Part shown: piece after piece, positions 16,830 to 25,626 of the stretch
How positions within the stretch are numbered: position 1 is the stretch's first letter
How the letters are laid out: each line of letters opens with the position of its first letter
Notes under the pieces: generated by a model
Seen by the model: only the letters and a program-made list of their open reading frames with translations
Database searches by the model: none
What the model was told of the DNA's origin: nothing
Assembly (NCBI GenBank): GCA_964561545.1
Contig: CAZLQF010000001.1
Coordinates: forward strand, 186,001-250,000
Length of the DNA: 64,000 nt
Direction of reading: 5' to 3'
DNA from: CAZLQF01 sp964561545
Lineage (GTDB): Bacteria; Bacteroidota; Bacteroidia; CAILMK01; CAYYUA01
Position numbers and translations under genes: made by a program

Positions 16830-17819
16830 TTAATCTTCGTCAAGGTTATATTTAGAAACGTCCATCCCGAAAGTAAGGCCTTTTTCCCTAACCAATTCTT
16901 CAAGTTCTGCCAGGGATTTTTTACCAAAATTTCTGAATTTAAGGAGATCGGCTACATCGTTTTTAACGAGGTCTCCCAAAGTTCTGATATCCGCAGCCCT
17001 TAAACAATTATAGGCCCTTACTGATAAGTCTAAATCGGTTAGTTGCGTTTTCAATAGTTTACGCATGTGGAGATAATCCTCGTCAACTTGAGATTCATCA
17101 CTCTGACTTTCTTCGTCCAGGGTAATGTTTTCATCAGAAAATAGCATGAAGTGTTGGATAAGGATCTTGGCAGCTTCTTTCAGGGCTTCTTCAGGATGAA
17201 TAGAACCATCGGTCTTAATATCTACCAGCACTTTCTCGTAGTCAGTGCTTTGGCCCACTCTTGTATTTTCAACGGTATAGTTGACCTTCCTTATTGGTGA
17301 AAAATTAGAATCAAGCGCTATCAAACCTATAGGCGCTTCTTCATCTTTATTTTGTTCTGCCTGAACATAACCCCTGCCCTTTTTTACTGTAATTTCCAAT
17401 TCAAGTTGGACAGAAGGTTCCATATGACAGATTTCAAACTCGGGGTTGAGAATCTGGAAATTGTTTGAAGCTTGGCTGATATCTTCCCCGGTGATAACTT
17501 CTTTACCATCTATTGAAAGGTATATTTTTTCTTCATCTTCCTCTCCGATCTTTTTAAACCTTAACTGTTTAAGATTCAGAACAACTTCCGTTACATCCTC
17601 TTTTACCCCTTTGATGGTCGTAAATTCATGGCTAATACCGGGTATTTTTAAATGGGTAATGGCATATCCTTCCAATGAGGACAATAGCGTTCTTCTTAAA
17701 GAATTGCCGATTGTAACACCATAACCTATCTCCAAAGGCCCGAATTCGAAAGTACCTTCGAAATCAGAGGCCTTTTGCATGATTACTTTTTCAGGTTTCT
17801 GAAAAGCGACTGTTGTCAT
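16830..17819 (-). CDS. rpoA: RNA polymerase subunit alpha
   Basis: The 329-residue subunit dimerises to nucleate RNA polymerase assembly. The N-terminal domain includes GYGVTIGNSLRRTLLSS, the beta/beta-prime-binding region. The C-terminal domain (about 250-320), which contacts promoter DNA and activators, has LSVRAYNCLRAADI and FGKKSLAELEE. Length is normal. It lies 21 bases after rpsD and 5 bases before rplQ, the usual alpha-operon order. Confidence 0.98.
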   Translation of the reverse strand: MTTVAFQKPEKVIMQKASDFEGTFEFGPLEIGYGVTIGNSLRRTLLSSLEGYAITHLKIPGISHEFTTIKGVKEDVTEVVLNLKQLRFKKIGEEDEEKIYLSIDGKEVITGEDISQASNNFQILNPEFEICHMEPSVQLELEITVKKGRGYVQAEQNKDEEAPIGLIALDSNFSPIRKVNYTVENTRVGQSTDYEKVLVDIKTDGSIHPEEALKEAAKILIQHFMLFSDENITLDEESQSDESQVDEDYLHMRKLLKTQLTDLDLSVRAYNCLRAADIRTLGDLVKNDVADLLKFRNFGKKSLAELEELVREKGLTFGMDVSKYNLDED

Positions 17820-17840
17820 AGTTTTTATTATTAGGGTTAA

Positions 17841-18446
17841 TTACTTGGAATAAAGTTCCACAATTAACTGTTCTTTAACATTTTCTGGGATCTCTTCCCT
17901 TGGCGGATAGTTCAAAAATCTACCCGATAATGTATTCTTATCCCACTCAAGCCAGGAAACGTTTTTCCTATTGCTTTCCAGTGAGTCATTGATAACCTCA
18001 AGCGACTTTGATCTTTCTCTTACGGTTATAATATCTCCTGTATTTAAATTGAAAGAGGGAACGTCCACAATCCCATTATTGACTTTGATGTGCCTGTGTA
18101 CAACAAGTTGCCTTGCTGCAGCTCGTGTTGGCGCAATACCAAGACGGAAAACCGTATTGTCTAATCTTCCCTCTAACATTTGCAGCAATACCTCACCGGT
18201 TTTTCCTTTTTTACGATCGGCCTTTTTAAACGTATTAAAAAATTGCTTTTCTAATATCCCGTAAATTGACTTGGCCTTTTGCTTTTCGGATAACTGGAGC
18301 GCGTATTCGGACATTTTTGCTCTTCGTTTAGAAGGACCATGCTGACCTGGCGGGTAAGGCTTTTTAGCAACTGCATCATCTTGTCCGAAAATCGGCTCTT
18401 TAAATTTCCTCGCAATTTTTGAGCGAGGGCCTCTATATCTTGCCAT
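17841..18446 (-). CDS. rpsD: Ribosomal protein uS4
   Basis: The 201-residue primary 16S rRNA-binding protein starts MARYRGPRSKIARKF and contains the S4 RNA-binding domain (LDNTVFRLG to VHRHIKVNNG). No zinc cysteines are present, so it is the cysteine-free form. Known uS4 proteins can repress their operon by binding the mRNA; no such site was identified here. Confidence 0.98.
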   Translation of the reverse strand: MARYRGPRSKIARKFKEPIFGQDDAVAKKPYPPGQHGPSKRRAKMSEYALQLSEKQKAKSIYGILEKQFFNTFKKADRKKGKTGEVLLQMLEGRLDNTVFRLGIAPTRAAARQLVVHRHIKVNNGIVDVPSFNLNTGDIITVRERSKSLEVINDSLESNRKNVSWLEWDKNTLSGRFLNYPPREEIPENVKEQLIVELYSK

Positions 18447-18479
18447 AATGTTCTTTAGTAATTAGTAATCGTTTTACAA

Positions 18480-18872
18480 TTATACCCTTCTACGCTTGGA
18501 TGGACGACATCCGTTGTGGGGAATTGGTGTTTTATCCTGAATGGAATTAATTTCAATACCAGTATTGTGAATGGTTCTTATGGCAGCTTCACGACCTGAA
18601 CCAGGTCCCTTAACATAAACATCAGCTTTGCGCATACCGAGTTCATAAGCTTGTTTAGCACAATCCGCGGCGGCAATCTGAGCGGCATAAGGAGTATTCT
18701 TTTTAGAACCTTTGAACCCCATTTTACCTGACGAAGACCACGTAACCACTTGACCCTCTGAATTAGTGATACTGATGATAATGTTATTAAAAGTAGCTTT
18801 AATAAAGGTTTTACCAATCGGATCAACCTTTACTTTTTTACGTTTGGTAGTTGTTCTAGCTCTTCTGGCCAT
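18480..18872 (-). CDS. rpsK: Ribosomal protein uS11
   Basis: The 130-residue platform protein of the 30S subunit has motifs NNIIISITNSEGQV, KGPGSGREAAIR and the C-terminal PHNGCRPSKRRRV. It lies 11 bases after rpsM. Confidence 0.98.
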   Translation of the reverse strand: MARRARTTTKRKKVKVDPIGKTFIKATFNNIIISITNSEGQVVTWSSSGKMGFKGSKKNTPYAAQIAAADCAKQAYELGMRKADVYVKGPGSGREAAIRTIHNTGIEINSIQDKTPIPHNGCRPSKRRRV

Positions 18873-18883
18873 GTTATAATATT

Positions 18884-19261
18884 CTATTTAACTGCTTTCT
18901 TCTTATTAGCAATGGTCTTCTTTTTGCCCTTTCTTGTTCTGGCATTGGTCCGGGTTCTTTGTCCCCTCACCGGATATCCTTTTCTATGACGCAAACCCCG
19001 GTTGCAACCGATGTCCATCAAACGCTTTAGGTTCATTTGGATTTCCCCTCTCAGTTCACCCTCTGTTTTATAATTTTCGTTAATCACTTCCCTTATTTTG
19101 GTAAGCTGGTTGTCATCCCAGTCTTTTACTTCGATGCTCGGGTCAACACCCGCTTCTTCCATAATTTTTTGGGCAGTGGAATAGCCAATTCCAAAAATAT
19201 ATGTCAGGCCTATATCGCCTCTTTTATTAACGGGAAGATCGATTCCTTTAATCCTTGCCAT
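18884..19261 (-). CDS. rpsM: Ribosomal protein uS13
   Basis: The 125-residue head protein of the 30S subunit contacts tRNA and 50S. It starts MARIKGIDLPVNKRG and carries RHRKGYPVRGQRTRTNARTR followed by a Lys-rich tail. It starts 3 bases after the rpmJ stop. Confidence 0.98.
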   Translation of the reverse strand: MARIKGIDLPVNKRGDIGLTYIFGIGYSTAQKIMEEAGVDPSIEVKDWDDNQLTKIREVINENYKTEGELRGEIQMNLKRLMDIGCNRGLRHRKGYPVRGQRTRTNARTRKGKKKTIANKKKAVK

Positions 19262-19264
19262 GGG

Positions 19265-19381
19265 TTATCCTTGTCTTTGTTTATATTTAGGATTGTCTTT
19301 GTTTATTACATACAATTTGCCCTTTCGCTTAACGATTTTGCAGCTCGGGCTACGCTTTTTCACAGAAGTTTTCACCTTCAT
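19265..19381 (-). CDS. rpmJ: Ribosomal protein bL36, zinc site largely lost
   Basis: The gene encodes 38 codons plus stop, with start MKVKTSVKKRS and end NPKYKQRQG, typical of bL36. The zinc-binding form has Cys at about 11, 14 and 27 and His at about 33. Here these are Ser11, Cys14, Asn27 and Tyr33, so only one ligand remains and zinc cannot be bound normally. It lies between infA (8 bases upstream) and rpsM (3 bases downstream), its normal place. Confidence 0.93.
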   Translation of the reverse strand: MKVKTSVKKRSPSCKIVKRKGKLYVINKDNPKYKQRQG

Positions 19382-19389
19382 AATCTTAT

Positions 19390-19608
19390 TTATTTGTATC
19401 TATAAGTTATTCTTCCTTTCGATAAATCATAAGGGGACATTTCTACCCTTACTTTATCCCCAGGTAAAATTCGAATGTAATACATCCTCATTTTACCAGA
19501 TATATGAGCCATTACTTGATGGCCATTTTCCAATTCCACCTTAAACATGGCATTAGGCAATGATTCATTTACCACGCCATCCTGTACAATTGTCGATTGT
19601 TTTGCCAT
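19390..19608 (-). CDS. infA: Translation initiation factor IF-1
   Basis: The 72-residue OB-fold protein binds the ribosomal A site during initiation. It has IVQDGVVNESLPNAMFKV, MRMYYIRILPGD and the end KGRITYRYK. It is the first gene behind an internal promoter that separates secY from the alpha-operon genes. Neither map nor adk is inserted between secY and infA. Confidence 0.98.
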   Translation of the reverse strand: MAKQSTIVQDGVVNESLPNAMFKVELENGHQVMAHISGKMRMYYIRILPGDKVRVEMSPYDLSKGRITYRYK

Positions 19609-19632
19609 ATAACCCTTTTGTTAAGAGAGCCG

Positions 19633-19664
19633 CAAAATTATGATTTTTCCGGCTGAACTCCAAA
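19633..19664 (-). promoter_or_regulatory. Internal promoter before infA
   Basis: On the minus strand, TTTG (19661-19664), a 20-base spacer and TAATTTTG (19633-19640) are an exact -33/-7 match. It lies in the 75-base secY-infA gap and would drive infA-rpmJ-rpsM-rpsK-rpsD-rpoA-rplQ separately. Confidence 0.75.
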
Positions 19665-19683
19665 CACGTTATCCGCTATCTTA

Positions 19684-21048
19684 TTAAGCCACACCACCCA
19701 TTGATGATGAGCGACCTTTAATACGGCCTGTCTTCATTAGGCCATCATAATGACGCATTAGTAAATGACTTTCTATTTGCTGAAGCGTATCCAATACAAC
19801 ACCAACCATAATCAGTAAAGAAGTACCTCCGTAAAACTGGGCAAATTGCGTGTTGATATTTGCAATCATCGCAAATGATGGAATAATCGCAACAATCGCC
19901 AGGAATATAGATCCTGGCAGCGTGATTCTACTCATAATGCTATCAATATAATCAGCAGTTCGCTTACCGGGCTTTACCCCTGGTATAAAGCCACCATTGC
20001 GTTTAAGGTCGTCTGCTATTTGCTTGGAATTAACCGTTACAGCTGTGTAAAAATAAGTAAAAAGGATAATTAGTATAGCAAAAGTAAAATTGTAAGTAAA
20101 CGAGGTAAAGTCTGTGAATTGAGCGGCAAAGCCTGACCAAGCAGGTGAATCGGGGAAGAATTGTGTAATGGTGGATGGAATAAACATCAATGCTTGCGCA
20201 AAAATGATGGGCATAACCCCAGCTGAGTTTACCTTTAAAGGCAAGTATTGCCGAACGCCACCATATTGTTTGTTACCAACCACACGTTTGGCATATTGAA
20301 TTGGAATCCGTCTGACGCCTTTAACTAAAAGCACCACCGCTAAAATTACGCCCAATAGGGCCACAATTTCTACTAAAAAGATCACCAAACCTCCCCCTGC
20401 TTCTGTTAGACGTGCATCAAATTCTGCAACAATGGCCATTGGAAGCCTGGCAATAATTCCGATCATGATTAATAAGGAAATGCCGTTACCAATTCCTTTA
20501 TCTGTAATTCTTTCACCAAGCCACATTACAAAAATGGTCCCTGTGGTAAGGATCACCACATTGGTCAGCATGAACATAGTATGGGAGAAAGCCTCTGGGT
20601 TGCTTACAGATGCTATGGCTCCGGGTACTTGCACTTGAAGGTTGACCAAATAACCAATTGACTGAACACCCGTAATGACAATTGTCAGTACCCTTGTAAT
20701 TTGGTTGATTTTTTGCCTACCTGATTCACCTTCTTTCTGTAGTTTTTGAAAGTAAGGGACAGCAATGCCCAGAAGCTGAACTACAATAGAGGCTGAAATA
20801 TAAGGCATGATACCCAATGCAAAGATGGATGCCCTTGAGAAGGCTCCCCCTGCAAACATGTTGATGAGCCCCATGATACCTTCAGAGGCTTGCTCTTGGT
20901 ATTCACCAAGTTGGTTGGGATCAATACCGGGCAGTACAATATAAGTACCCAGCCTGTATATAAGTAATAGCCCAAGGGTATTGAGGATTCTATTGCGTAG
21001 ATCCTCAATTTGGTAGATGTTTTTGATGGTTTGGATTAGTTTCTTCAT
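19684..21048 (-). CDS. secY: Preprotein translocase subunit SecY
   Basis: The 454-residue channel protein of the Sec translocon has about ten membrane helices. Family features are RNRILNTLGLLLIYRLGTY in helix 1, GIMPYISASIVVQLL in helix 2 and the C-terminal HYDGLMKTGRIKGR. It works with SecE (encoded at 45.0 kb here) and SecG. It lies 7 bases after rplO in the spc region. Confidence 0.97.
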   Translation of the reverse strand: MKKLIQTIKNIYQIEDLRNRILNTLGLLLIYRLGTYIVLPGIDPNQLGEYQEQASEGIMGLINMFAGGAFSRASIFALGIMPYISASIVVQLLGIAVPYFQKLQKEGESGRQKINQITRVLTIVITGVQSIGYLVNLQVQVPGAIASVSNPEAFSHTMFMLTNVVILTTGTIFVMWLGERITDKGIGNGISLLIMIGIIARLPMAIVAEFDARLTEAGGGLVIFLVEIVALLGVILAVVLLVKGVRRIPIQYAKRVVGNKQYGGVRQYLPLKVNSAGVMPIIFAQALMFIPSTITQFFPDSPAWSGFAAQFTDFTSFTYNFTFAILIILFTYFYTAVTVNSKQIADDLKRNGGFIPGVKPGKRTADYIDSIMSRITLPGSIFLAIVAIIPSFAMIANINTQFAQFYGGTSLLIMVGVVLDTLQQIESHLLMRHYDGLMKTGRIKGRSSSMGGVA

Positions 21049-21055
21049 GCTTAAC

Positions 21056-21502
21056 CTATAAGTTTATAGCTTGACCACCCTGGTCTTCGATGGCTTTTTT
21101 AGCAGATTTAGAAAATGCATCAGCTTTAACTTCCACTTTTTGGGATAACTCACCATCACCTAAAATCTTGATAGGTTTTTGCTTTTTAGGCACTAATCCA
21201 TATTGCTTAAAAGTAGCCGGTTCAATGGATGAGATTCCCTCTTCGGCTAAAGCCTGAAGGGTGGTTAAGTTGATGGGTGCATATTCCTTTTTGGTAAAAT
21301 TTTTAAAGCCAAATTTAGGAACCCTTTTGTAAAGGGGTAATCTTCCCCCTTCAAAACCGAATTTCTGGGTATAGCCTGACCTTGAGTTGTAGCCTTTAAT
21401 ACCTCGTCCAGAAGATAGGCCTCTATTAGACCCGGGTCCCCTTCCAATCCGTTTTCTTTTCTTAACTGCTCCTTTTGCGGGTTTTAAGTTGTGAAGCTCC
21501 AT
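21056..21502 (-). CDS. rplO: Ribosomal protein uL15
   Basis: The 148-residue late-assembly 50S protein starts MELHNLKPAKGAVKKRKRIG and has the Gly/Arg-rich GPGSNRGLSSGRGIKGYNSR segment. Two bases separate it from rpmD. Confidence 0.97.
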   Translation of the reverse strand: MELHNLKPAKGAVKKRKRIGRGPGSNRGLSSGRGIKGYNSRSGYTQKFGFEGGRLPLYKRVPKFGFKNFTKKEYAPINLTTLQALAEEGISSIEPATFKQYGLVPKKQKPIKILGDGELSQKVEVKADAFSKSAKKAIEDQGGQAINL

Positions 21503-21504
21503 GA

Positions 21505-21696
21505 TTAAACCGATTCAACTTTTAACAAATGCTTTACCTTATTGATCATTCCTTTGATCTGGTCCGTTTCTTCATGCACTTTATATTGATGCATTCTTTT
21601 TATTCCCAGTGCATTGACAGTTCTTTTTTGCTTTTTGGGACGGTCGATCAGACTTTTTGTGAGGGTTACCTTTACTTTATTCATAGCTTTATCCAT
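21505..21696 (-). CDS. rpmD: Ribosomal protein uL30
   Basis: A 63-residue protein with NKVKVTLTKSLIDRPKKQ and TVNALGIKRM, typical of uL30. The first ATG (21696) overlaps the rpsE stop as ATGGATAA. A second ATG at 21684 lies 4 bases after that stop and would give the more usual N-terminus MNKVKVTL. Either start is possible. Confidence 0.94.
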   Translation of the reverse strand: MDKAMNKVKVTLTKSLIDRPKKQKRTVNALGIKRMHQYKVHEETDQIKGMINKVKHLLKVESV

Positions 21697-22213
21697 TAAA
21701 TACCCTTTCTAAACTAATATCTCTGAGTTGTGCCACAGTATAGGCATCCCGCATGTCAGTTAACGCTTTTAACGTGGCCTTGACAACATTGTGAGGATTT
21801 GAAGAGCCCTTCGATTTACCAAGAACGTCTGTAATTCCGGCACTTTCCAGGACTGAACGCATCGCACCACCAGCTTTTACACCAGTACCCGGTGCGGCCG
21901 GTCTAAGTAGTACTTTAGCGCCGCCATATCTTAGTTCAATGGAATGAGGGACTGTACCTTTAACTCTGGGGATTTGAATAAGCGATTTTTTAGCATCGTT
22001 AATGCCTTTGTTAATGGCTTCTGTTACCTCCCTGGCTTTACCCAGGCCATAACCTACAACGCCATCACCATTACCTACGACAACGATAGCGGAGAAACTG
22101 AAAGTTCTGCCACCTTGATTTACTTTAGCAACCCTTTTGATGGCAACAACATTTTCACTGACTTCAACTTCGCTTGACTTAACCCGTTTAATGTTGGGAT
22201 TGATGTTGTTCAT
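21689..22213 (-). CDS. rpsE: Ribosomal protein uS5
   Basis: The 174-residue 30S protein takes part in decoding fidelity. The double-stranded RNA-binding N-terminal domain has VVAIKRVAKVNQGGRTFSF and GNGDGVVGYGLGKA; the C-terminal domain has GGVKAGGAMRSVLE-like GTGVKAGGAMRSV. Its end overlaps the possible rpmD start by 8 bases. Confidence 0.98.
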   Translation of the reverse strand: MNNINPNIKRVKSSEVEVSENVVAIKRVAKVNQGGRTFSFSAIVVVGNGDGVVGYGLGKAREVTEAINKGINDAKKSLIQIPRVKGTVPHSIELRYGGAKVLLRPAAPGTGVKAGGAMRSVLESAGITDVLGKSKGSSNPHNVVKATLKALTDMRDAYTVAQLRDISLERVFNG

Positions 22214-22226
22214 GATTCTTTTTGGT

Positions 22227-22595
22227 TTAAAAGTTTAAGCCTCCTTGGCGTGCACCATCGGCCAAGGCTTTTATCCGGCCGTGATACAAATATCCGTTAC
22301 GATCGAAAACTACAGAATCAACTTTGGCTTCTTCTGCCTTTTTAGCAAGTTCTTGCCCTACAATTTTCGCTTGTTCAATTTTAGTAGTTCCTTGAACCTG
22401 ATCTTTTACATCTGGCATTAAAGAAGAGCTTGCAGCTATTGTATGCCCTTTTTTGTCATCTATAATTTGGGCATATATCTGTTTGTTGCTTTTATAAACA
22501 TTTAATCTTGGCTTATCAGGTAAGCCTTTAATTCTTTTGGCAAGTCCCCTTTTGATTCTATTCCGTCTTGCTGATTTTGTTTTCTGTGGATTCAT
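22227..22595 (-). CDS. rplR: Ribosomal protein uL18
   Basis: The 122-residue protein carries 5S rRNA into the 50S subunit. Visible are KPRLNVYKSNKQIYAQIIDD, the middle QEL-A-K-A helix and the end GRIKALADGARQGGLNF. Confidence 0.98.
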   Translation of the reverse strand: MNPQKTKSARRNRIKRGLAKRIKGLPDKPRLNVYKSNKQIYAQIIDDKKGHTIAASSSLMPDVKDQVQGTTKIEQAKIVGQELAKKAEEAKVDSVVFDRNGYLYHGRIKALADGARQGGLNF

Positions 22596-22609
22596 TTTTC
22601 TTTTATGTT

Positions 22610-23164
22610 TTATTTACCACCGGCCTTACCAGCCTTTGATCTAACCTTTTCGCCAACGAACCTTATACCTTTTCCATTGTATGGCTCTGGTTTCCTCAAG
22701 CTTCTGATTTTAGAAGCAATCTGTCCTACTAATTGTTTTTTGTGGCTTTCAAGCGTAATAATGGGATTTCCTCCTTTGACCTGAGCAACGGAGGCATTTA
22801 TTTCTTCGGGTAATTCAAACAAAATATCATGAGAATACCCAACGGAAAGCTCCATAAGCTGGCCATTTACAGTAGCCTTGAATCCAACCCCAATTAACTC
22901 GAGTTGTTTTTGGTAACCTTGGTTAACCCCATTGATCATATTGGCAACCAATGATCTATAAAGACCATGGTAAGCTTTGAACCTCTTTTGGTTGGAGGGT
23001 CGATCAAATGTGATGGTACTGTCTTCCATTTGAACGGAAATATTCGGATGAACCTTTTGGGTAATTTCACCTTTCGGTCCTTTTACATGGACTACATTGT
23101 CCTTTTGAATATTTACTTCTACGTTCTCAGGTATTTGAATTGGTGCATATCCTATTCTGGACAT
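22610..23164 (-). CDS. rplF: Ribosomal protein uL6
   Basis: The 184-residue protein of the 50S factor-binding region starts MSRIGYAPIQIPENV and ends with KPEPYNGKGIRF and KAGKAGGK, typical of uL6. Two alpha/beta repeats are implied by the length. Confidence 0.98.
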   Translation of the reverse strand: MSRIGYAPIQIPENVEVNIQKDNVVHVKGPKGEITQKVHPNISVQMEDSTITFDRPSNQKRFKAYHGLYRSLVANMINGVNQGYQKQLELIGVGFKATVNGQLMELSVGYSHDILFELPEEINASVAQVKGGNPIITLESHKKQLVGQIASKIRSLRKPEPYNGKGIRFVGEKVRSKAGKAGGK

Positions 23165-23176
23165 AACGTTGTAATT

Positions 23177-23575
23177 TTAATAAACGTAACAAACTAATTC
23201 TCCGCCTTCGTTAAGCTTTCGTGCTTCTTTATCAGACATCACCCCTTTCGAGGTTGATAAAATAGCAACCCCTAATCCATTAACGACTCTTGGTATGGTA
23301 GCCGCTTTACTATAACGCCTCAATCCTGGTTTACTTATTTTACCTAGATCTGTAATGGCCGGGGTTCCACTCTGATAATCATATTTCAATGCAATTTTAA
23401 TGGTCCCTTGCGGTCCTTTTTCATCTTCAAATTTAAAATTCAAGATATAACCTTTGTCAAAGAGGATTTTTGTGACCTCTTTTTTCATATTGGACGCGGG
23501 AATTTCCAAAACCCGTTTTTTAGCCATAATGGCATTTCTTATTCTTGTTAGATAATCTGCAATAGGATCGTTCAT
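23177..23575 (-). CDS. rpsH: Ribosomal protein uS8
   Basis: The 132-residue primary 16S rRNA binder starts MNDPIADYLTRIRNA and has the C-terminal STSKGVMSDKEARK motif. In E. coli uS8 represses the spc operon; no target site was sought here. Confidence 0.98.
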   Translation of the reverse strand: MNDPIADYLTRIRNAIMAKKRVLEIPASNMKKEVTKILFDKGYILNFKFEDEKGPQGTIKIALKYDYQSGTPAITDLGKISKPGLRRYSKAATIPRVVNGLGVAILSTSKGVMSDKEARKLNEGGELVCYVY

Positions 23576-23589
23576 GACTTCTCGTATTT

Positions 23590-23859
23590 TTACCAGCTTG
23601 CTTTAGTTATACCTGGAATCTTGCCTTGATGTGCCAATTGTCTGAAAATATTTCGACAAAGACCAAAATCTCTCATGTAAGCATTGCTTCTCCCGGTTAT
23701 TGCACATCGATTCCTCAACCTAACCGGTGAAGAGTTTCTTGGCAATTTGTCCAATGCTCTGTAATCGCCTTTTTTCTTTAGTTCTTTACGCTTTTCAGCA
23801 AATTTTTCAACCTGCTTCCTGCGCTTCCGATCCCTTACTTGTAATGCTAATCTCGACAT
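23590..23859 (-). CDS. rpsN: Ribosomal protein uS14 (long, zinc-free form)
   Basis: An 89-residue protein with the long N-terminal part and RNRCAITGRSNAYMRDFGLCR. The CxxC pairs of the short zinc form are missing, so this is the zinc-independent type. It fits between rplE and rpsH. Confidence 0.97.
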   Translation of the reverse strand: MSRLALQVRDRKRRKQVEKFAEKRKELKKKGDYRALDKLPRNSSPVRLRNRCAITGRSNAYMRDFGLCRNIFRQLAHQGKIPGITKASW

Positions 23860-23861
23860 AT

Positions 23862-24422
23862 TTATTCTTTATTTGCATCTTTAAAAGGTATACCCAGCTC
23901 TTTCAAAAGTGTATAAGCTTCTTGATCAGTTTGGGCAGTGGTGACAAATGTAATGTCCAAGCCGTTGAGCCTTTCAACGTTATCCATGATCACTTCTGGA
24001 AAAATGATCTGCTCACTCACGCCCATGGTAAAATTTCCGTGACCATCAAAGCCTTTATCACTTACACCTCTAAAATCCCTTACACGTGGTAAGGAAATAG
24101 ATATAAGCCTTTGAAGGAATTCGAACATTCTACTTCTCCTAAGCGTAACTTTAGCGCCAATGGGCATTCCCTCTCTTAATTTGAAGCTAGAGACAGCTCG
24201 CTTGGCATAAGTGGGCACTGCTTTCTGACCTGTTATGGAAGTTAATTCCGTGACAGCCCTTTCTATAAGTTTTTTATCCGCTACAGCAGCACCTACCCCT
24301 TGATTAACACTAATTTTCTCAAGCTTGGGAACTTCCATGATATTCCTGTACCCATAGGCTTCGTTAAGCGAAGGGATGACGCTTTCTTCGTATCGTTGTG
24401 ATAATGTTGTTTTGTAACTCAT
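23862..24422 (-). CDS. rplE: Ribosomal protein uL5
   Basis: The 186-residue central protuberance protein binds 5S rRNA. It has LEKISVNQGVG, GAKVTLRRSRMFEF and GVSEQIIFPE. Its ATG overlaps the rplX stop by one base (TAATG), indicating translational coupling. Confidence 0.98.
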   Translation of the reverse strand: MSYKTTLSQRYEESVIPSLNEAYGYRNIMEVPKLEKISVNQGVGAAVADKKLIERAVTELTSITGQKAVPTYAKRAVSSFKLREGMPIGAKVTLRRSRMFEFLQRLISISLPRVRDFRGVSDKGFDGHGNFTMGVSEQIIFPEVIMDNVERLNGLDITFVTTAQTDQEAYTLLKELGIPFKDANKE

Positions 24423-24763
24423 TAGTCTATAACCTCTCCTGATTTTTTAGCGTAACGAACCAATTGTCCTTTTTTATTTCTTTGTCTACCAATCCTGGTC
24501 GGTTCTCCCGATTTAGGATCAATGACCATTAAGTTCGAAATATCAACTGGCGCTTCTTTCTTAAGAATACCTCCTTGTTGGTTTTGTTGATTGGGCTTGG
24601 TATGACGAGATACAATTTTAACACCCTCAACTAAGGCCCTACCAGTTTTTGGGAAGACGGCCAATACTCTTCCTTGCTTGCCTTTATCATTACCGGTAAC
24701 AACCTTTACATTGTCTTCTTTCTTTAAATGCAGCTTCGGAGGTTGATTTTTTCTGATTCCCAT
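24422..24763 (-). CDS. rplX: Ribosomal protein uL24
   Basis: The 113-residue assembly initiator has a KOW motif: VKVVTGNDKGKQGRVLAVFP. Its stop overlaps the rplE start by one base. Confidence 0.97.
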   Translation of the reverse strand: MGIRKNQPPKLHLKKEDNVKVVTGNDKGKQGRVLAVFPKTGRALVEGVKIVSRHTKPNQQNQQGGILKKEAPVDISNLMVIDPKSGEPTRIGRQRNKKGQLVRYAKKSGEVID

Positions 24764-24773
24764 ATCTTGTAAT

Positions 24774-25142
24774 TTATAGTACTTCTGGTGCTAATGAAAT
24801 AATTCTCATAAACCTTCTTTCCCTTAATTCGCGTGCAACCGGCCCAAAGATTCTTGTGGCCCTTGGCTCATTCAGATTATTAAGTAAAACACATGCATTC
24901 TCATCGAATCTTATGTAGGTACCATCTTGCCTGCGTCTTTCTTTCCTAACCCTAACAATTACAGCCCTGGATACAGTACCTTTTTTCATAGTACCAGAGG
25001 GTATGGAGTCTTTAACGGTAACGGTAACTATATCGCCCAATGAGGCATAGCGTCTTCCTGTACCTCCTATAATAGCAATCACTGATGCTTTTTTGGCACC
25101 GCTATTATCCGCAACTTTAAGGTTCGTCTCTTTTTGGATCAT
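24774..25142 (-). CDS. rplN: Ribosomal protein uL14
   Basis: A 122-residue 50S protein at the subunit interface, with start MIQKETNLKVADNSGAKKA and VRVRKERRRQDGTYIRFDEN. It lies directly (1 base) after rpsQ. Confidence 0.98.
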   Translation of the reverse strand: MIQKETNLKVADNSGAKKASVIAIIGGTGRRYASLGDIVTVTVKDSIPSGTMKKGTVSRAVIVRVRKERRRQDGTYIRFDENACVLLNNLNEPRATRIFGPVARELRERRFMRIISLAPEVL

Positions 25143-25143
25143 C

Positions 25144-25416
25144 TTACTTAGCTCTTTCTAATATTTTAACTAAACGCCAGCATTTTGTTTTACTCATAGG
25201 TCGGGTTTCCATTAAGTAAACTCGATCCCCTACCTGGCATTCTTGATTTTCATCATGGGCGGTAAACTTGGAAGTCTGCTTAACAAACTTTCCATATAGT
25301 GAATGCTTAACCATTCTTTCAACACTAACTACAATGGATTTTTGCATGTTATTGCTAACCACGACTCCTTGCAATTCTTTTCTGGTATTGCGTGGTTGTT
25401 CTTGATTGTTAGCCAT
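25144..25416 (-). CDS. rpsQ: Ribosomal protein uS17
   Basis: This 90-residue OB-fold 16S rRNA binder has LQGVVVSNNMQKSIVV, HDENQECQVGD and ETRPMSKTKCWRLV. It overlaps the rpmC stop by 8 bases (ATGGCTAA). Confidence 0.97.
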   Translation of the reverse strand: MANNQEQPRNTRKELQGVVVSNNMQKSIVVSVERMVKHSLYGKFVKQTSKFTAHDENQECQVGDRVYLMETRPMSKTKCWRLVKILERAK

Positions 25417-25615
25417 TGCTTTCTTGCTTTAATTCGCGTTTTCTTAATTCGGTCTTAAATCGCGCCAATTCTTTTTTGGATTCTTTTATTTTCGTTGGAT
25501 TATCCAAAGGTGACACAGCATGCGCTAGCTTTAATCTGGTAAGATTAAGCTTTTCTTCATCGATTCTTTCCCGGATATCTTTGGTTGACAATTCTCTTAT
25601 TTCTTCGTTACGCAT
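25409..25615 (-). CDS. rpmC: Ribosomal protein uL29
   Basis: A 68-residue two-helix protein at the peptide exit tunnel with MRNEEIRELSTKDI and NPTKIKESKKELARFKT. The frame is open to a TTG two codons upstream, but the ATG at 25615 gives the normal N-terminus. Confidence 0.95.
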   Translation of the reverse strand: MRNEEIRELSTKDIRERIDEEKLNLTRLKLAHAVSPLDNPTKIKESKKELARFKTELRKRELKQESNG

Positions 25616-25626
25616 GGTCAAGTATT

